A stretch of 64,000 nucleotides of DNA, from NCBI GenBank assembly GCA_905182995.1, contig CAJJDP010000005.1:186001-250000 (forward strand), written 5' to 3'. Under the pieces are notes generated by a model that saw only the letters and a program-made list of their open reading frames with translations, searched no databases and was not told the origin of the DNA. The DNA is from Paramecium octaurelia. Its lineage: Eukaryota; Ciliophora; Oligohymenophorea; Peniculida; Parameciidae. A program made the position numbers and the translations under genes. Positions 12,602 to 23,230 of this stretch are shown here, piece after piece; position 1 is the first letter of the stretch, and every line of letters starts with the position of its first letter.

Positions 12602-12904
12602 ATGACATTACGATCAGCAAATCATTCTAGATAATCATCCATATCATCTCAGGGTTCAGAAAGCTCAAAGAATAAATTTAATGGATGCTACATACAAATA
12701 TCGCCCAGATTTGATGCCAATAATGGTTTGGCTTTCAAGAATGAACTAAAAGAAGTGAAAATTACATCTCCCAAACACGAAGGCATATCCCCACATTAGG
12801 AAATTATACCCCATCATAGAAAATCCGTATAATCCATGAGAGAGGATCCTTTAAAAAAAAGCTAGTTTAGCAAAGTTGTCCACACAATAGATGAATTAAA
12901 GTGA
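12602..12904 (+). CDS. Small basic serine-rich hypothetical protein
   Basis: An intronless 100-residue frame beginning MTLRSANHSRQSSISSQGS and ending KVVHTIDELK, with three in-frame TAA/TAG glutamine codons plus others at the usual density. It is rich in serine, lysine and histidine and has no membrane segment. SPKHEGISP and RKSVQSM look like proline-directed or basic-site phosphorylation targets. It ends 37 bp before the convergent cyclin gene. I know no homologue; coding status rests on composition, start context (AAAGTAAATG) and clean boundaries. Confidence 0.6.
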
Positions 12905-12941
12905 TTTTATACATTGTAGTATTATAATTAACTATTATATT

Positions 12942-14046
12942 TCACATTATTCTATGTTTGTAATTTTACAGACTAAAAAAATCTAAATCTGTTGTAAAAG
13001 CTCGTCCCAAGACGCTTGTTGGCTATTTTACTTATTTTATAAAGTGATCAGTTAAACTTTCTTAAAACTTAGGCTCTACATTTTCCAATAATTCGAACAA
13101 GCATTTTGGTCTAATTTATTTTTCATAATTTACATTGATGTTTTCAATCCACTAGCTTTACGAGCACAACCAACAACTGAAACTGTCAATTCTGCTGGAT
13201 CCCTATCCAAATAAGAACCATCCTTCAATACTGAAACACATAATCTTATTAACTATTCTTGAACCTTCTCATTAATCTACTTAGGTGCTGTAGTAGGCTA
13301 TTTAAACACAGTATCCAAATGTTCTTTGAAAATATCTTATTTGATCTGTTGATTGTTTTATTGCTAAAGAATGTTTGTGCTTTTCTCTTTCAAGATGTTC
13401 TCTGATTGGGTTAGTTCATCCTATTGATAGACTATTCCCAAAGAGATCACCGCCTCAGCCCAATCAATTAAAGTAGTGCATTGCAGATTCCAATTCAACT
13501 GCTTAATGATTTGACACTCGCATCTTCTGAAATCCAAAGTTGCATAAGGTAAATAGGTATATCTTCTAAGTTTACTTATGAATGGGATTCTTTCATCTAA
13601 TTCAATGGATTTGGCTACGATATTAAGACATGGATACCTGCCAACATAAGACATGTAGCACCATACAATCGGTATTAAACAGGATCCACTTTCTTTTATG
13701 ATACAAAATAATCTAAAAATTGGACTGCTAGAAATAAAGAATTCATTGACAGTTTTAGTTTCTCACTCCATTCTATCATGTAATCTATTAGAGATAAGCG
13801 TTGCTATCAAATTTAAGTGATGAATACTTTTTAATATTCACTAGGTAATGATCCTATTGGAACTGCGCGATTCCATTATTTCTTAAGATTTTGTATTGGG
13901 TTCAGATAACCTGGGAAACAAAAGTTGATAGCCTTGATTCCAACACTGCCATCTTCGGGCATATGAATTCCGCATGATTTACAAAAGAACTTATTATTAA
14001 AAGGAATAAGATCAATATGCTGACACTGATTTTGTTAGTAATCCAT
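12942..14046 (-). CDS. Cyclin-box protein
   Basis: A 344-residue protein with three introns (24, 23, 23 nt); phase is exact. The N-terminus has two CxxC-like pairs (CQHID, CKSCGIHM) that could bind zinc. The cyclin box follows from about residue 85: LIDYMIEWSEKL, LFLAVQFLDYF, YGATCLMLAAKSIE and CECQIIKQLNWNLQ. These match the MRAILVDW / LAVNYLDRF / LxAxKxEE helices of cyclins, with the conserved lysine of the AAKS helix that contacts the kinase. I cannot place it in a class with confidence. It probably activates a cyclin-dependent kinase; the neighbouring kinase gene on the other strand does not look like a CDK, so proximity implies no pairing. Confidence 0.85.
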
Positions 14047-14151
14047 TTAACGATTAAATTTTATTATTAAATTTTATCATTCTATAAAACCATTTCCTTG
14101 CAATAAGTATTAAAAATTTCTTTTTTAACTCTATTATTGAATAAATAAAAT

Positions 14152-15694
14152 ATGAGTGATATATTGAAGAGATACATAATAAGTAGAGATTTAGGAGTGG
14201 GACGCAATTCCTTGTAATACTATAAATCAATTTAAGTGTTTGGTTAGCAAAGTCAAGGCTTGAGAATGAATATGTTGCAATCAAAGAATTTCCACGGATT
14301 AAATTAAGTGAACAATAGAATCATCCTGTGGCTTTGTTTTTTAGGAATGAAAAGTCATTTTTCGATCTAATAAATTATATGATAGAGAGTGGCATTACTT
14401 CTAGAAGCCAATTAAAATATATCAGTTTATCTAAGTATTTTAAATACATTACCCTTATTAGGGAAATTTTATCAGAGTGGGATGCGACTGAAGTGAGTCA
14501 CTATATAGTTTTATAGTTAGCTAAAAATGGTACTTTATGAAAAATGAATTTAATAGGTAATTTATCAGACTTTCTTACCGAATACCCTCTTCCAGAGAAA
14601 TTAGCTTAAGGATACATAATATAACTGGCTAAGGGTAAAAAATCAATAACAATGTAGCTGTTAAAATAATGCATGGTTTTAATTGCGCTCATATGGACAT
14701 AAAACTTGAAAACGTGCTTTTAGACGAAAACTTTCTCCTCAAATTAACTGACTTTGGTTTAGTAGTAGATGCCAATGTTGATTCAAATTTAATTAATGGA
14801 ACTTAATCTTATATGCCACCAGAAGTGCAGACTGGCCAGAAATATAGTCCAAAAATGGCTGATATCTTTTCACTGGGATGTGCATTTCTTTATCTTAAAA
14901 CAGGATTATGTCTATTTGGGTCGGTATTAACTCTACATATATATAGGAACGCTATGTAAATATGAATAATCCGGATTATGTGGAACTCCTAACATAACCC
15001 GAAAAATTTTGGGCTAATGCGGTGTAGTCAGTTGAGCAAGCCCGCAAAATAAAAATAACAATCGAGCCAAAATTCAAAAGACTTATAGAAAATATGCTTA
15101 ATATTGTTCCATCTAAAAGACCAAACATAGATTAGGTGCTGAACGACAGTTATCTGACAGAATAACCAGAAACTGAGGAGCAAATACTAGCAGAGATGAA
15201 GAAATAATTCAATACATAGTAAACTATTGATATATGATTTTAGTGGTCTTTATAGATTAAATTTGATCTCTGCTGCTGGAGATCAAGTCTAGGCTACTTT
15301 AGGAATCATGGAAATAGAATAAGTAGGATTGAACGAGTTTAGGTTTAGAAATATTCATAACGATAAGAATTTCGAAAGGAATGTAAAGAAATATTTCATC
15401 TAAAGTATTTCAGAAAGTCATGATATGATGTTTGAGACTAATTAAACATTTGAGGAAGTTATGAGATCTAAAATTAGTATGGAAGAGCAATAAGAAAGAA
15501 AGGTTACCAAATATTTGGTTAAAAATATGAGTGAAACTTGTTTACTTGGAGTGATATTAGAATTAATACTTGATGCAATAACCCTATACATAATTGATGT
15601 TAAAGGAGCAACATAGGAAAAGAATTAAATAAAAAAAAGCATTAGAAATTAATTAAAGAAGAGAATTGAAAAAGTAGAAAAACAAAACATTTGA
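14152..15694 (+). CDS. Serine/threonine protein kinase
   Basis: A 473-residue kinase with five introns (23, 27, 23, 23, 25 nt); coding length is exact. The glycine loop is LGVGRNS, the ATP lysine is in YVAIKEF, the catalytic loop is HMDIKLENVLL and the metal motif DFGL. HRD has become HMD, so it belongs to the non-RD kinases, but the aspartate, lysine and asparagine needed for catalysis are present. SYMPPEV takes the place of the APE motif. After the kinase domain, from about residue 330, comes a helical tail ending RIEKVEKQNI that I do not recognise. The 3' neighbour is convergent with a 36-bp gap. Substrate unknown. Confidence 0.88.
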
Positions 15695-15730
15695 TTTGAA
15701 TATTCTATTTTTAATTTATCAATAAATCGA

Positions 15731-18172
15731 TCACTTTTATTCCTTATGACAATAAATAGCTATCATTTCTTATTAATTGATATTGCAAATTAGTTATGCC
15801 TCTGATACTCCTGGAGGAATAACATAAATTGTAAATGCTTCACTTTGAATCACACCAGCACGTTACTAAATTACAATTAATTAATACCTTATTTCTTAAG
15901 TATTGTACATATTCAGTGAATTTTGGAACATCAGTCTCTTGAGCAGGACTAAATATTAAAATAGCTGACTGTTCTTATCCTGCTCTCTAATAGGCATCTT
16001 AATAAGTGCATTTATAACTCATCTCTAAATTAGACGGCAAGTTGACTAAATAGGAAATCAATAATACTCTTCTTGATATCCATGTTAGTTTTGTGCATCC
16101 TTGCATCTATTCCAACGCGATGCTATTTGCCTCTATTCATATAACCACACCAGAATGGTGAGTTGATTTCGTCTTGCTTCATAGTTGGAGGAGGTATGAT
16201 GAGATCCATTGAGTATTGTTATGGTAAATAACTTTGAGTCTACGCTTAAGGATTTAGCTATTAGTAATATTGTAATTGTGGAGGAGGCTACTAAGTTTGA
16301 GGAACTGGTTGAGGTTGTGGTCTGAATTGAGGTTAAACAGAAGTTTGGGTAGGCATTTAAAGTTATTGTTATTGATTTTTCATGAACATCATTTGCTATT
16401 AGTTTTGTTGTTATTGAGGATATAACATAGGCATTTGGTTGTAGTCATATATATTTTGTAAATTAGGAGGGGCTATATGTTATTAAGGTAGAGGTTAATT
16501 TGGAAATGGAGCCAACATCTAAACTTATTATGGCAGTTATCTAGATACCAACTATTGATGCATAGGTATTTATTAATTAACTTGCATATAATCTGATTAT
16601 AAAATGAATGTATTACCCATTGCATATGGTTATTGCATAAACATATTATTTTATCTTTTGGTTTAAACATTAGCTGGATAGTTGGATAAGATAGCCACAT
16701 CACACTTTTTATCACCCAAGATCTGTATTTTATATCTGCAGAATTTCCTTCTGGCTTTTTTACAATCCTTTAGAAAGGAGAACTCTATTAAGACATAGGA
16801 TCTCAATTAAGGAGAATCTGGTTGGAAATGTTGGATTCCTTTGACTTCACCTCCGAATTTCTCAGCCATTTTTTTCAAGAACTTTTCATCCAAAACGTAA
16901 TTTTAATTTGGAGGAAATCCAATGAACATAACTGGCCACATTTCTTCTTCCTATTAATGTATTTTTATGTAAAATTACTCGTTCGCTATCTTCAGCATTG
17001 CCCACAATCTGAACTCTTCGAAATGGATCAGACTAATAGATTTTGACTTGGCCTGCACTCTCCAATAGTTCTGCTATCAAGGATGAGTTTTGCATAGCTT
17101 AGAGGACTGATTCTAGTCTCTTGAATTTCACATATGCATAATTGACCAATTACTTAGGAACAATGTCGATTCTCTCAACTATGCCATATGCAGAAAAGAT
17201 CCTTTGTATGTCAGCAGAAATCTTAGATTGAGGTATTCCAGATATAAACAACTCTCTTACATACACATGATGAGTTATTTGATATTGCTACTATGGCTAC
17301 TTTATTTTTTAGACATTAACATACTTATTAATAAATTAGATGAGACTACAAATCGCCACCTGAAAATACTATCTCTGCAATGTCCTTATTCTCAACTTTA
17401 ACAAGAGCACTTCTAGGTGGCAATTTAGAAGAAGATGATTCAGATGAACTAGAATGTTTACGCTTTTTTTATTTTTTTTATTTTTTAGCAGATCTTGCTC
17501 TTGAAGAATCAGATGAGGACGATGATTCCGATTTCTTCTTCTTTTATTAATTAACAAATACAACTTTCTTTTTTGGCTTAGACTTATCCTTCTTTAATCT
17601 CTCCTTTGATTTCTCTTTCTTTTTCACTTTGTCATCCTTCTTCTTATCAGATTTCTAATGACCGGCACCAGCAGAATCCTTAAGAAAGAATACAAAAACG
17701 TAGAAGCATACATCATTTTTATCTTTACTAAAAGCAACTGTCCACGTGGTTCCCAAGGGACTGTTTTGTTTCAACTCTGTGACAGCATTTTAAGCTCCAT
17801 CACCATCGCACATAAGAACAAACCCATAGCAGTAATCTTTTAGTGGTTACTTATTTAAATATATATAAAAAACTAAACCCCTTAACTATTTTTGCGAATG
17901 ATCTTAACTTCTTTAATTTAACCATATTTGGAGAACACACGATGCAATGTCTCTTCTGTAATCTACAGAGGGAGGTTTCCAATGTGCAATTTGCAATTTT
18001 TGTTCTTCTCCATATTCTTCTCGGGTGGTATAGAAGGCGTGAAGAATTGATTCCGAGGAAGATCTAAAAGAGGGAGATAAATCAAAAAAGAAAATTATTA
18101 CCATCCTATTAATGTTAATTCCAAGCATATTCATCATTCGACGGATTCACTAAGAATAAAAAAATCAACACT
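15731..18172 (-). CDS. RNA-binding protein with RRM(s), SR-like linker and SPOC domain
   Basis: About 706-739 residues depending on start. Domains in order: RRM with LHIGNLPLQITEETL; a Lys/Ser-rich linker (KKKKSESSSSSDSSRA); a second RRM-like unit with LFISGIPQSKISADI; a third unit from MFIGFPPNQNYVL; a Q/P-rich stretch; and a C-terminal SPOC-like domain (PFWCGYMNRGKQHRVGID ... AILIFSPA ... FTIYVIPPG). RRM plus SPOC is the Spen/FPA architecture, which acts in transcription and RNA processing. Six introns (29, 33, 28, 28, 22, 22 nt) give exact phase from the ATG at 18013. Two further upstream exons stay in frame to 18172, where the start codon would be split by an intron (A|TG). One intron appears to end in AAG rather than TAG. 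Confidence 0.8.
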
Positions 18173-18353
18173 TTGTAATATATGAGAGGGATGTGAGAGA
18201 AGAAGGAGGAGATATTACTTTTTCTATGCTAGTCGGAGTTAGTTTAATAATTTAAATATTAAATATCTCAATTATTTTATCGATGAATTTATATATTAAA
18301 ATAAGCAATCATTTAATTATTCCTTTAACATACTATTTAAATCTACCCTTGAT

Positions 18354-19242
18354 TCAGTAGATTCCAAACAAATACTCATAAACTTTATCCAGAATTTTCT
18401 TAGGTTCTCTATGTTTCTCTCCAAGTAATGCATCACTTCCCTAGAATTTGAAATTATTTTCTTATTCAGCACTAAGAATTTAGTCAAACCTTAATCAACT
18501 GACATCTTTTAAGTGCTTATCTGAATCCCTCAAAGAATCCTAGTTATTTTTAATCCTATTAGCTATTAAAAATATATTCACCTTACTTGATTTTTCATCA
18601 TTAACATCATTATTTAAATCTTCTTCTTATACATCAGTTGGTTCTCATTTCATAATATCCCCATTTATCCTTGACATTAACTTTAGTATATATTTCATCA
18701 GTTTGCTATTCTGTAAAGATAACTCCGCTTTATATTTATCTAAAACCTTAATCTACATCTGCTATAACTTCATATCATTTTCTTTGGCAGAGCTTATCAA
18801 TGTCTAGTTCTTTGGTTCAATTAAATTTCTTCTTCTGTTTCATTTTGACAATTCAGTTCTAGTTTACCTAATAATGTAACTCAGGATACGTTTTATTTAA
18901 TAGAAGATTACTGGCATATGAGTGTCAATTTCTTCTTTTGAACTCCCTATTCTCTTCTTTTTTATTATCTTCTCCTGTTTTTCTTTCATATATCCTGATT
19001 ATTCGTTCTACACTTTTTTTTCTTCTAATTGTAAGCTACATTTATTCCTCTTATCACTTTTACTTATATTAATTTATTCCTCTGATTTAATCTCTGTTAC
19101 TTCATATATAACATCAATCTTTTTGATCATTTACGGTATCATAAATAGATTAATTAATGTCTTCTATTAATGTTGAATTGAATTTTAAGAATGAATTTTG
19201 GTATTGTTTTTTGATATAGTATAGTTGTTCTTCGATTTCCAT
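18354..19242 (-). pseudogene. Charged coiled-coil gene with in-frame TGA codons and a frameshift
   Basis: The frame opens MEIEEQLYYIKKQYQNSF and continues as a lysine/glutamate-rich helical protein of roughly 270 residues, ending VYEYLFGIY. A +1 shift at the T5 run 19120-19124 interrupts it early. One later TGA is removed by a 33-nt intron, and a 24-nt intron with another TGA also fits. Two TGA codons, at 18645-18647 and 18495-18497, remain in the same frame with no usable intron, yet good coding sequence continues on both sides (DIMK/EPTDVQEED and KDVS/LRFDQILS). It may be a decaying gene, carry sequence errors, or contain read-through stops. An alternative 28-nt intron at the last TGA opens another frame but leads to no clean end. 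No family recognised. Confidence 0.5.
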
Positions 19243-19539
19243 GAAAAAGTAAACTGATATAATTTTAAAGATAGTCATTTAAATTCATTTACCTTAAATT
19301 TAAAAATTTTCAAAGGACTATTAAAATAAGGGAACAATTTATTACTGCATCACATTTATCTTCTACTAACTTTTAAACATCAAAATCAAACTAAATTAAG
19401 TATATAATTTATCTAATTATAATTGCTTAATGACTGAATTTCAATTTTCATGAAAATAAATAGGGATATATATAACCTTATTGTTCCAATTCATCTTGCA
19501 ATTATTATAAGGAATTCAGAGTAATGACTTCTAACAGCC

Positions 19540-20242
19540 ATGGTAGGAAGTGCTTATCTTATTATATTCCTCTTGAATTATGGATATATGATACAATACT
19601 ATTTTGGGAAGGATTATCTAAAATATTTTATTATTAATATATTGATGAATCATTAATCTACCCACTTAATCCAGAAATATGCTAAGAATCCATGGCATCA
19701 CGTACATTATGGCAATGATAGTCCAAAGTAAATATATCCTTAACAATAGAGTTGTGAATGCTATCATTGAAATCACAAAAGGCAGCAAAGCGAAATATGA
19801 ATTGGATAAGGATAGTGGTCTATTGAAATTGGATAGAGTCCTATTTTCATCTGTTCATTATCCTGCCAATTATGGTTTCATCCCATAAACTTATTGTGAT
19901 GATAAAGATCCTTTGGATATTTTAGTGTTATGTTAAGTTGAAATAGAACCAATGTGTTTAGTTGAGGCTCGAGTGATTGGTGTTATGCACATGGTTGATT
20001 AGGGAGAAATTGATGATAAGATAATTGCAGTAGCCAAAAATGACGCATCCTTTTAGGGAGTTAATGATTTAAAAGATATTCCTTTGCATACCACTCTAGA
20101 AATCCAAAGATTCTTTGAAGATTACAAGAAACTTGAACATAAACAAGTGGTTGTTGAGGAATTCAAAGGAAAAGATGAAGCATACAAAATTATAGCAGAA
20201 AGCATTAAGCTTTATGAAGAGAAGTTCTTAAAGGATTTATGA
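19540..20242 (+). CDS. Soluble inorganic pyrophosphatase (family I)
   Basis: Hydrolyses pyrophosphate to phosphate, pulling biosynthetic reactions forward. The protein has [26 protein letters not shown], the strand [19 protein letters not shown] and the family signature [10 protein letters not shown] with its metal-binding aspartates. A single 22-nt intron lies after NDSPK. The core starts at the ATG at 19645 (191 residues), the usual size. An upstream in-frame ATG at 19540, preceded by an in-frame TGA, would add 35 residues with a hydrophobic segment ([15 protein letters not shown]) that could act as a membrane anchor or targeting signal. I list the longer form, but the shorter start is about equally likely. 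Convergent with the bisphosphatase, 62 bp apart. Confidence 0.9.
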
Positions 20243-20304
20243 TATTTCTGAGTATCCATCATACATACAATTTAATCATTATCAATATAATTAAGTCATC
20301 ACAA

Positions 20305-21296
20305 TCAATTTTTCAATAATCCATGCTTTTTCCATACTTATCTAAAGAACTCAATATCCTCAGCACTCCCGACAGCTATTTCACTCTTTTATTCATATCC
20401 ATTAATCACTGTATCTAATACAGAGGACTCCCCATTGAATGATTTCCCACCAGCCTTTTCGATTAAAAATGCTAATGGAGCACATTCATATAAATATCTT
20501 AATTTGCAAGGGTTTTTGGCATCCCCAAAAAGAGAAAAAACCCCAATCTCTTTTAAGAATATTTAACAGATATCTGGAGCCATTCCGCCTGTATATCTCA
20601 AAGTGTATCCATTATGAAAATAATACTCAAGCACTTCTCGATAAGCATTGTGATTAATGATACTTCGCAGATTCCCAGGACTAAAGATGTTTCCCTTCTA
20701 TTTTATTTGTATGTTTCCTTTTGTCAATTCCCAATGTCCTTGCTTATCACTATCTAAATGTTTACTAAATTATTATTACCAAATAACGTGTATTCCTAAA
20801 CTTTATCTTCTTTTTGATTATAAATGATTACAGTTGTTCTACTCCCATACAAACAACAACAAGCAGATACTATATCCCTTCCACTCTTCCCTATCAATAG
20901 ACTATCATCTGATTTCCAAATGGCAGCTATGGTACCTACTGTAAAATTGGTGCCAATTATTGAACTTCCATCCAATGGATCAAATGTCACAATATATCTA
21001 CCTCCTTCACATTGTTGTTTCATCTACACTATAATCATTCTTCTTACTTCAGGACTCTCTTCGTTTGCACTATGACTCACAAATCCAGACTTCTATAATT
21101 CCCTATTGATATTCACTTCACACTAGATATCAGACTCTAATTAATGATCTCCAAAATTATTCTGTGTTTATGTTTAATTGCCTCCTCCTGAACAATGTCG
21201 CAATACTCGAGAATTCTCAGTGAATGCTTATAACAAAGCCTAGCACACTCCTGACAGCTCAGGTTCATCGCTTAATTATATTTTAATTGAATGCAT
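20305..21296 (-). CDS. Sedoheptulose-1,7-/fructose-1,6-bisphosphatase family
   Basis: A 321-residue phosphatase with one 26-nt intron. The metal-binding motif FDPLDGSSIIGTNFTVG and the product-site segment LRYTGGMAPDICQIFLKE are clear; the latter is closer to sedoheptulose bisphosphatases (RYTGGMVPD) than to classical FBPases as I remember them. The C-terminus keeps CAPLAFLIEKAGG. The conserved cysteine pair that gives plastid enzymes light control cannot be judged here. In a non-photosynthetic ciliate the likely role is in sugar-phosphate metabolism (gluconeogenic or a pentose-phosphate variant). Start ATG at 21296 gives MHSIKIQLSDEPELSGV; stop TGA at 20305-20307. No obvious targeting peptide. 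Confidence 0.87.
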
Positions 21297-22234
21297 TATC
21301 TATTTATAATATTCCATTAATATTCTGAAAATACATTACATTTCACTAAAAGTCGAATTCTCCTACATTATAGAAAACTTATAAGTAATACTTAATTAAT
21401 CTCTATGCAAAGTTAAATAATAAAAATAACCCATGAATTCAATATTTTTGAAGAGTTTTTCCGAGAAGTTAATCTTAAAATTTTTAGTTAAGCATTTAAC
21501 TAATTAAGCAAAGTAGTCTTTCTAATTCTCTAATAATGTTATTCAAATCATAAGCGTTATTCTTTATATGATAATTTGAGAGTTCTCCTAAGAAAAACTT
21601 TTAATTTTTCCTACCTGCAAAATGATTCTAGTAGGTAACTATTTTAATATTATTTAAGGAATAAAATTACTTTTATTAATTTATTCAACCTTTTATCAAT
21701 TTAATAAGTCAAATAATTAATATAATCCAATTATCAAATATTCATTTTAAATTTAATTAATATAAACCTGTAAATAAAATATGGATTTCTGGGTGATGAT
21801 TTATTTATTTGTATTAAATATTTATATCATCCGAATTAATTTCGGAATAAATAGTATTTTAAAAATAGATAAATATTCTTTTCATAATTTTATTTCCAAA
21901 AATTCCTAATCAATAATTAACCAAAATGATTTAAACTCATTCGACTGATGACTTATTTAAATAATTAATTCATAATCTTCTCATCATATAGATTCTTATC
22001 AAAACTACAAACAGTTATCTCAAGATCTTTAAAATTTGAATGTTATTTCTAGGTGTTTTACAATTTGATATATAAATTAATGTCTCAATTGCCAATTTAA
22101 TTTCTATTAAGGAAGATAGGTCTTTCATTACAATGATTTGATCTCCTCATAATCATCGATGATGGAATATACCTTTATGTTTCTCCAATAATTTGAATTT
22201 AAATTAACTATATATATTATTAATTAAAAATACA
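21297..22234. other. Long AT-rich spacer with one doubtful small frame
   Basis: 938 bp of very AT-rich DNA between the bisphosphatase start and a small plus-strand gene. On the minus strand, 21970-22128 is a 52-codon open frame starting MKDLSSLIEIKLAIETLIY. It is hydrophobic and lysine-rich and has no recognisable relative, and a different frame just upstream also looks codon-like. Coding potential is uncertain. Nothing else seen; the promoter of the bisphosphatase should lie near 21300-21400. Confidence 0.35.
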
Positions 22235-22492
22235 ATGTAAAATTTAACATATAGTACACTCCATCTGCCGTCCAGTCCATAAACTCCTTCCACTCCCACC
22301 TTTGAATAATTAGATTAAGAACAAAGTTCTAAACATACTTCGCGGAGAACTCTTTTCGATTTAGACGAAGAATACATCATTCATAAGAACCCTATCTTTA
22401 AAAGGAGGTTGAAGAGTAAACAGAATACTTAAATTGATTATACTACCTTTTTAGGCCGTAATTTATTAGAAAACGATAATGAATCAATGTGA
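22235..22492 (+). CDS. Small hypothetical protein
   Basis: An intronless 85-residue frame beginning MQNLTYSTLHLPSSPQTPS and ending NLLENDNESM. The N-terminal third is Ser/Thr/Pro-rich (SPQTPSTPTF) and the middle is basic (KRRLKSKQ). No membrane segment. Composition, in-frame TAA glutamines and a clean TGA support a real gene, but I do not recognise it. The phosphosite-like SP/TP motifs suggest a regulated cytosolic protein; this is inference. Confidence 0.55.
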
Positions 22493-22759
22493 TTGTACAT
22501 CGATCATAAATGATATATAATTACATTTACTCAAAATATAAATCAAATATCTTAATTATTATTAAATTTAATATTACCTACCCATATAAATATATATTTA
22601 TTAAAACAATTATTATTTTTAACTTAGATATCTATGATATTTAATAATCAATTGATAATTAATAAAGAACTGAAGGAAACATCAATATTTTGCAAAAACT
22701 GATTTTATCAAAATTTTTCTCCTTTTTATTTATTTATTAAAAACCAAATAAATTCTAAA

Positions 22760-23205
22760 TCATTATTTTTTAGTTTATTTTAATGCTCCTTTCTTTGGAG
22801 GCTTTTTAAATGCCCAATCAACTTGAACTTTTTTACCACAAATACCCTCTGATTTATTGATCCCATTAATTGCATCAGAAGCATGAGTGTATTCATTAAA
22901 TTCAACTAATGCATAACTAGAAACTTTATTAGGTATTGTACCCTTTGACAAATCCAGTTCTTCTGTCTAGATTCAAATGTAGATTTTTTATTGGTCCATA
23001 TTTACTGAATGCATCAAATACATCATCTTCTTGAGCTTCTTCATGTATGCCTTTTACAATGACAATCCAACCTTCAATAGCTAGAAATTAGATTTTGATG
23101 ATTACATTTCATTGGTCCTGGACCATCGTCACTTTCTAAAGATTGAAAATTGCCAGCATCACCTTTATATCTATCTGCATTATCATTGGTTTATTTTTTG
23201 GACAT
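22760..23205 (-). CDS. RBM8A: RNA-binding protein 8A (Y14), exon junction complex core
   Basis: 131 residues with two 25-nt introns and exact phase. After a short acidic N-terminus ending [13 protein letters not shown] comes a single [41 protein letters not shown] and [19 protein letters not shown](V)xVxGIHEEAxED and the LNLDRRTG loop are diagnostic of Y14. Y14 pairs with Mago nashi and, on eIF4AIII, marks spliced junctions; in many eukaryotes the complex aids nonsense-mediated decay. That is relevant here because genes in this window carry numerous tiny introns, several with in-frame TGA. The C-terminus is short ([16 protein letters not shown]) without the long arginine-rich tail of animal Y14. 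Only 25 bp separate its start from the divergent RING gene. Confidence 0.93.
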
Positions 23206-23230
23206 TAATTAAAATAATAACAGAAAAAGA
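23206..23230. promoter_or_regulatory. 25-bp divergent intergenic region
   Basis: The start codons of Y14 (minus) and the RING protein (plus) are separated by only 25 bp, all A/T except for one C and two G. Promoter elements and both 5' leaders must lie here or overlap the coding regions. No consensus motif can be pointed to. Confidence 0.4.

Noticed and set aside
17204..18137. Several short frames on both strands across the SR-like region.
   Set aside because: They are out-of-frame readings of the RRM/SPOC gene, whose exons and introns account for the whole stretch.
18922..19170. Plus-strand frame with a hydrophobic, phenylalanine-rich translation opposite the coiled-coil gene.
   Set aside because: It is the antisense shadow of lysine/glutamate codons; the minus strand has the coherent protein and introns.
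18354..19242. TGA read as tryptophan throughout this genome.
   Set aside because: TGA is the clean terminator of more than 20 genes here; TGG supplies tryptophan normally. Only a few positions are odd and most of those vanish on splicing.
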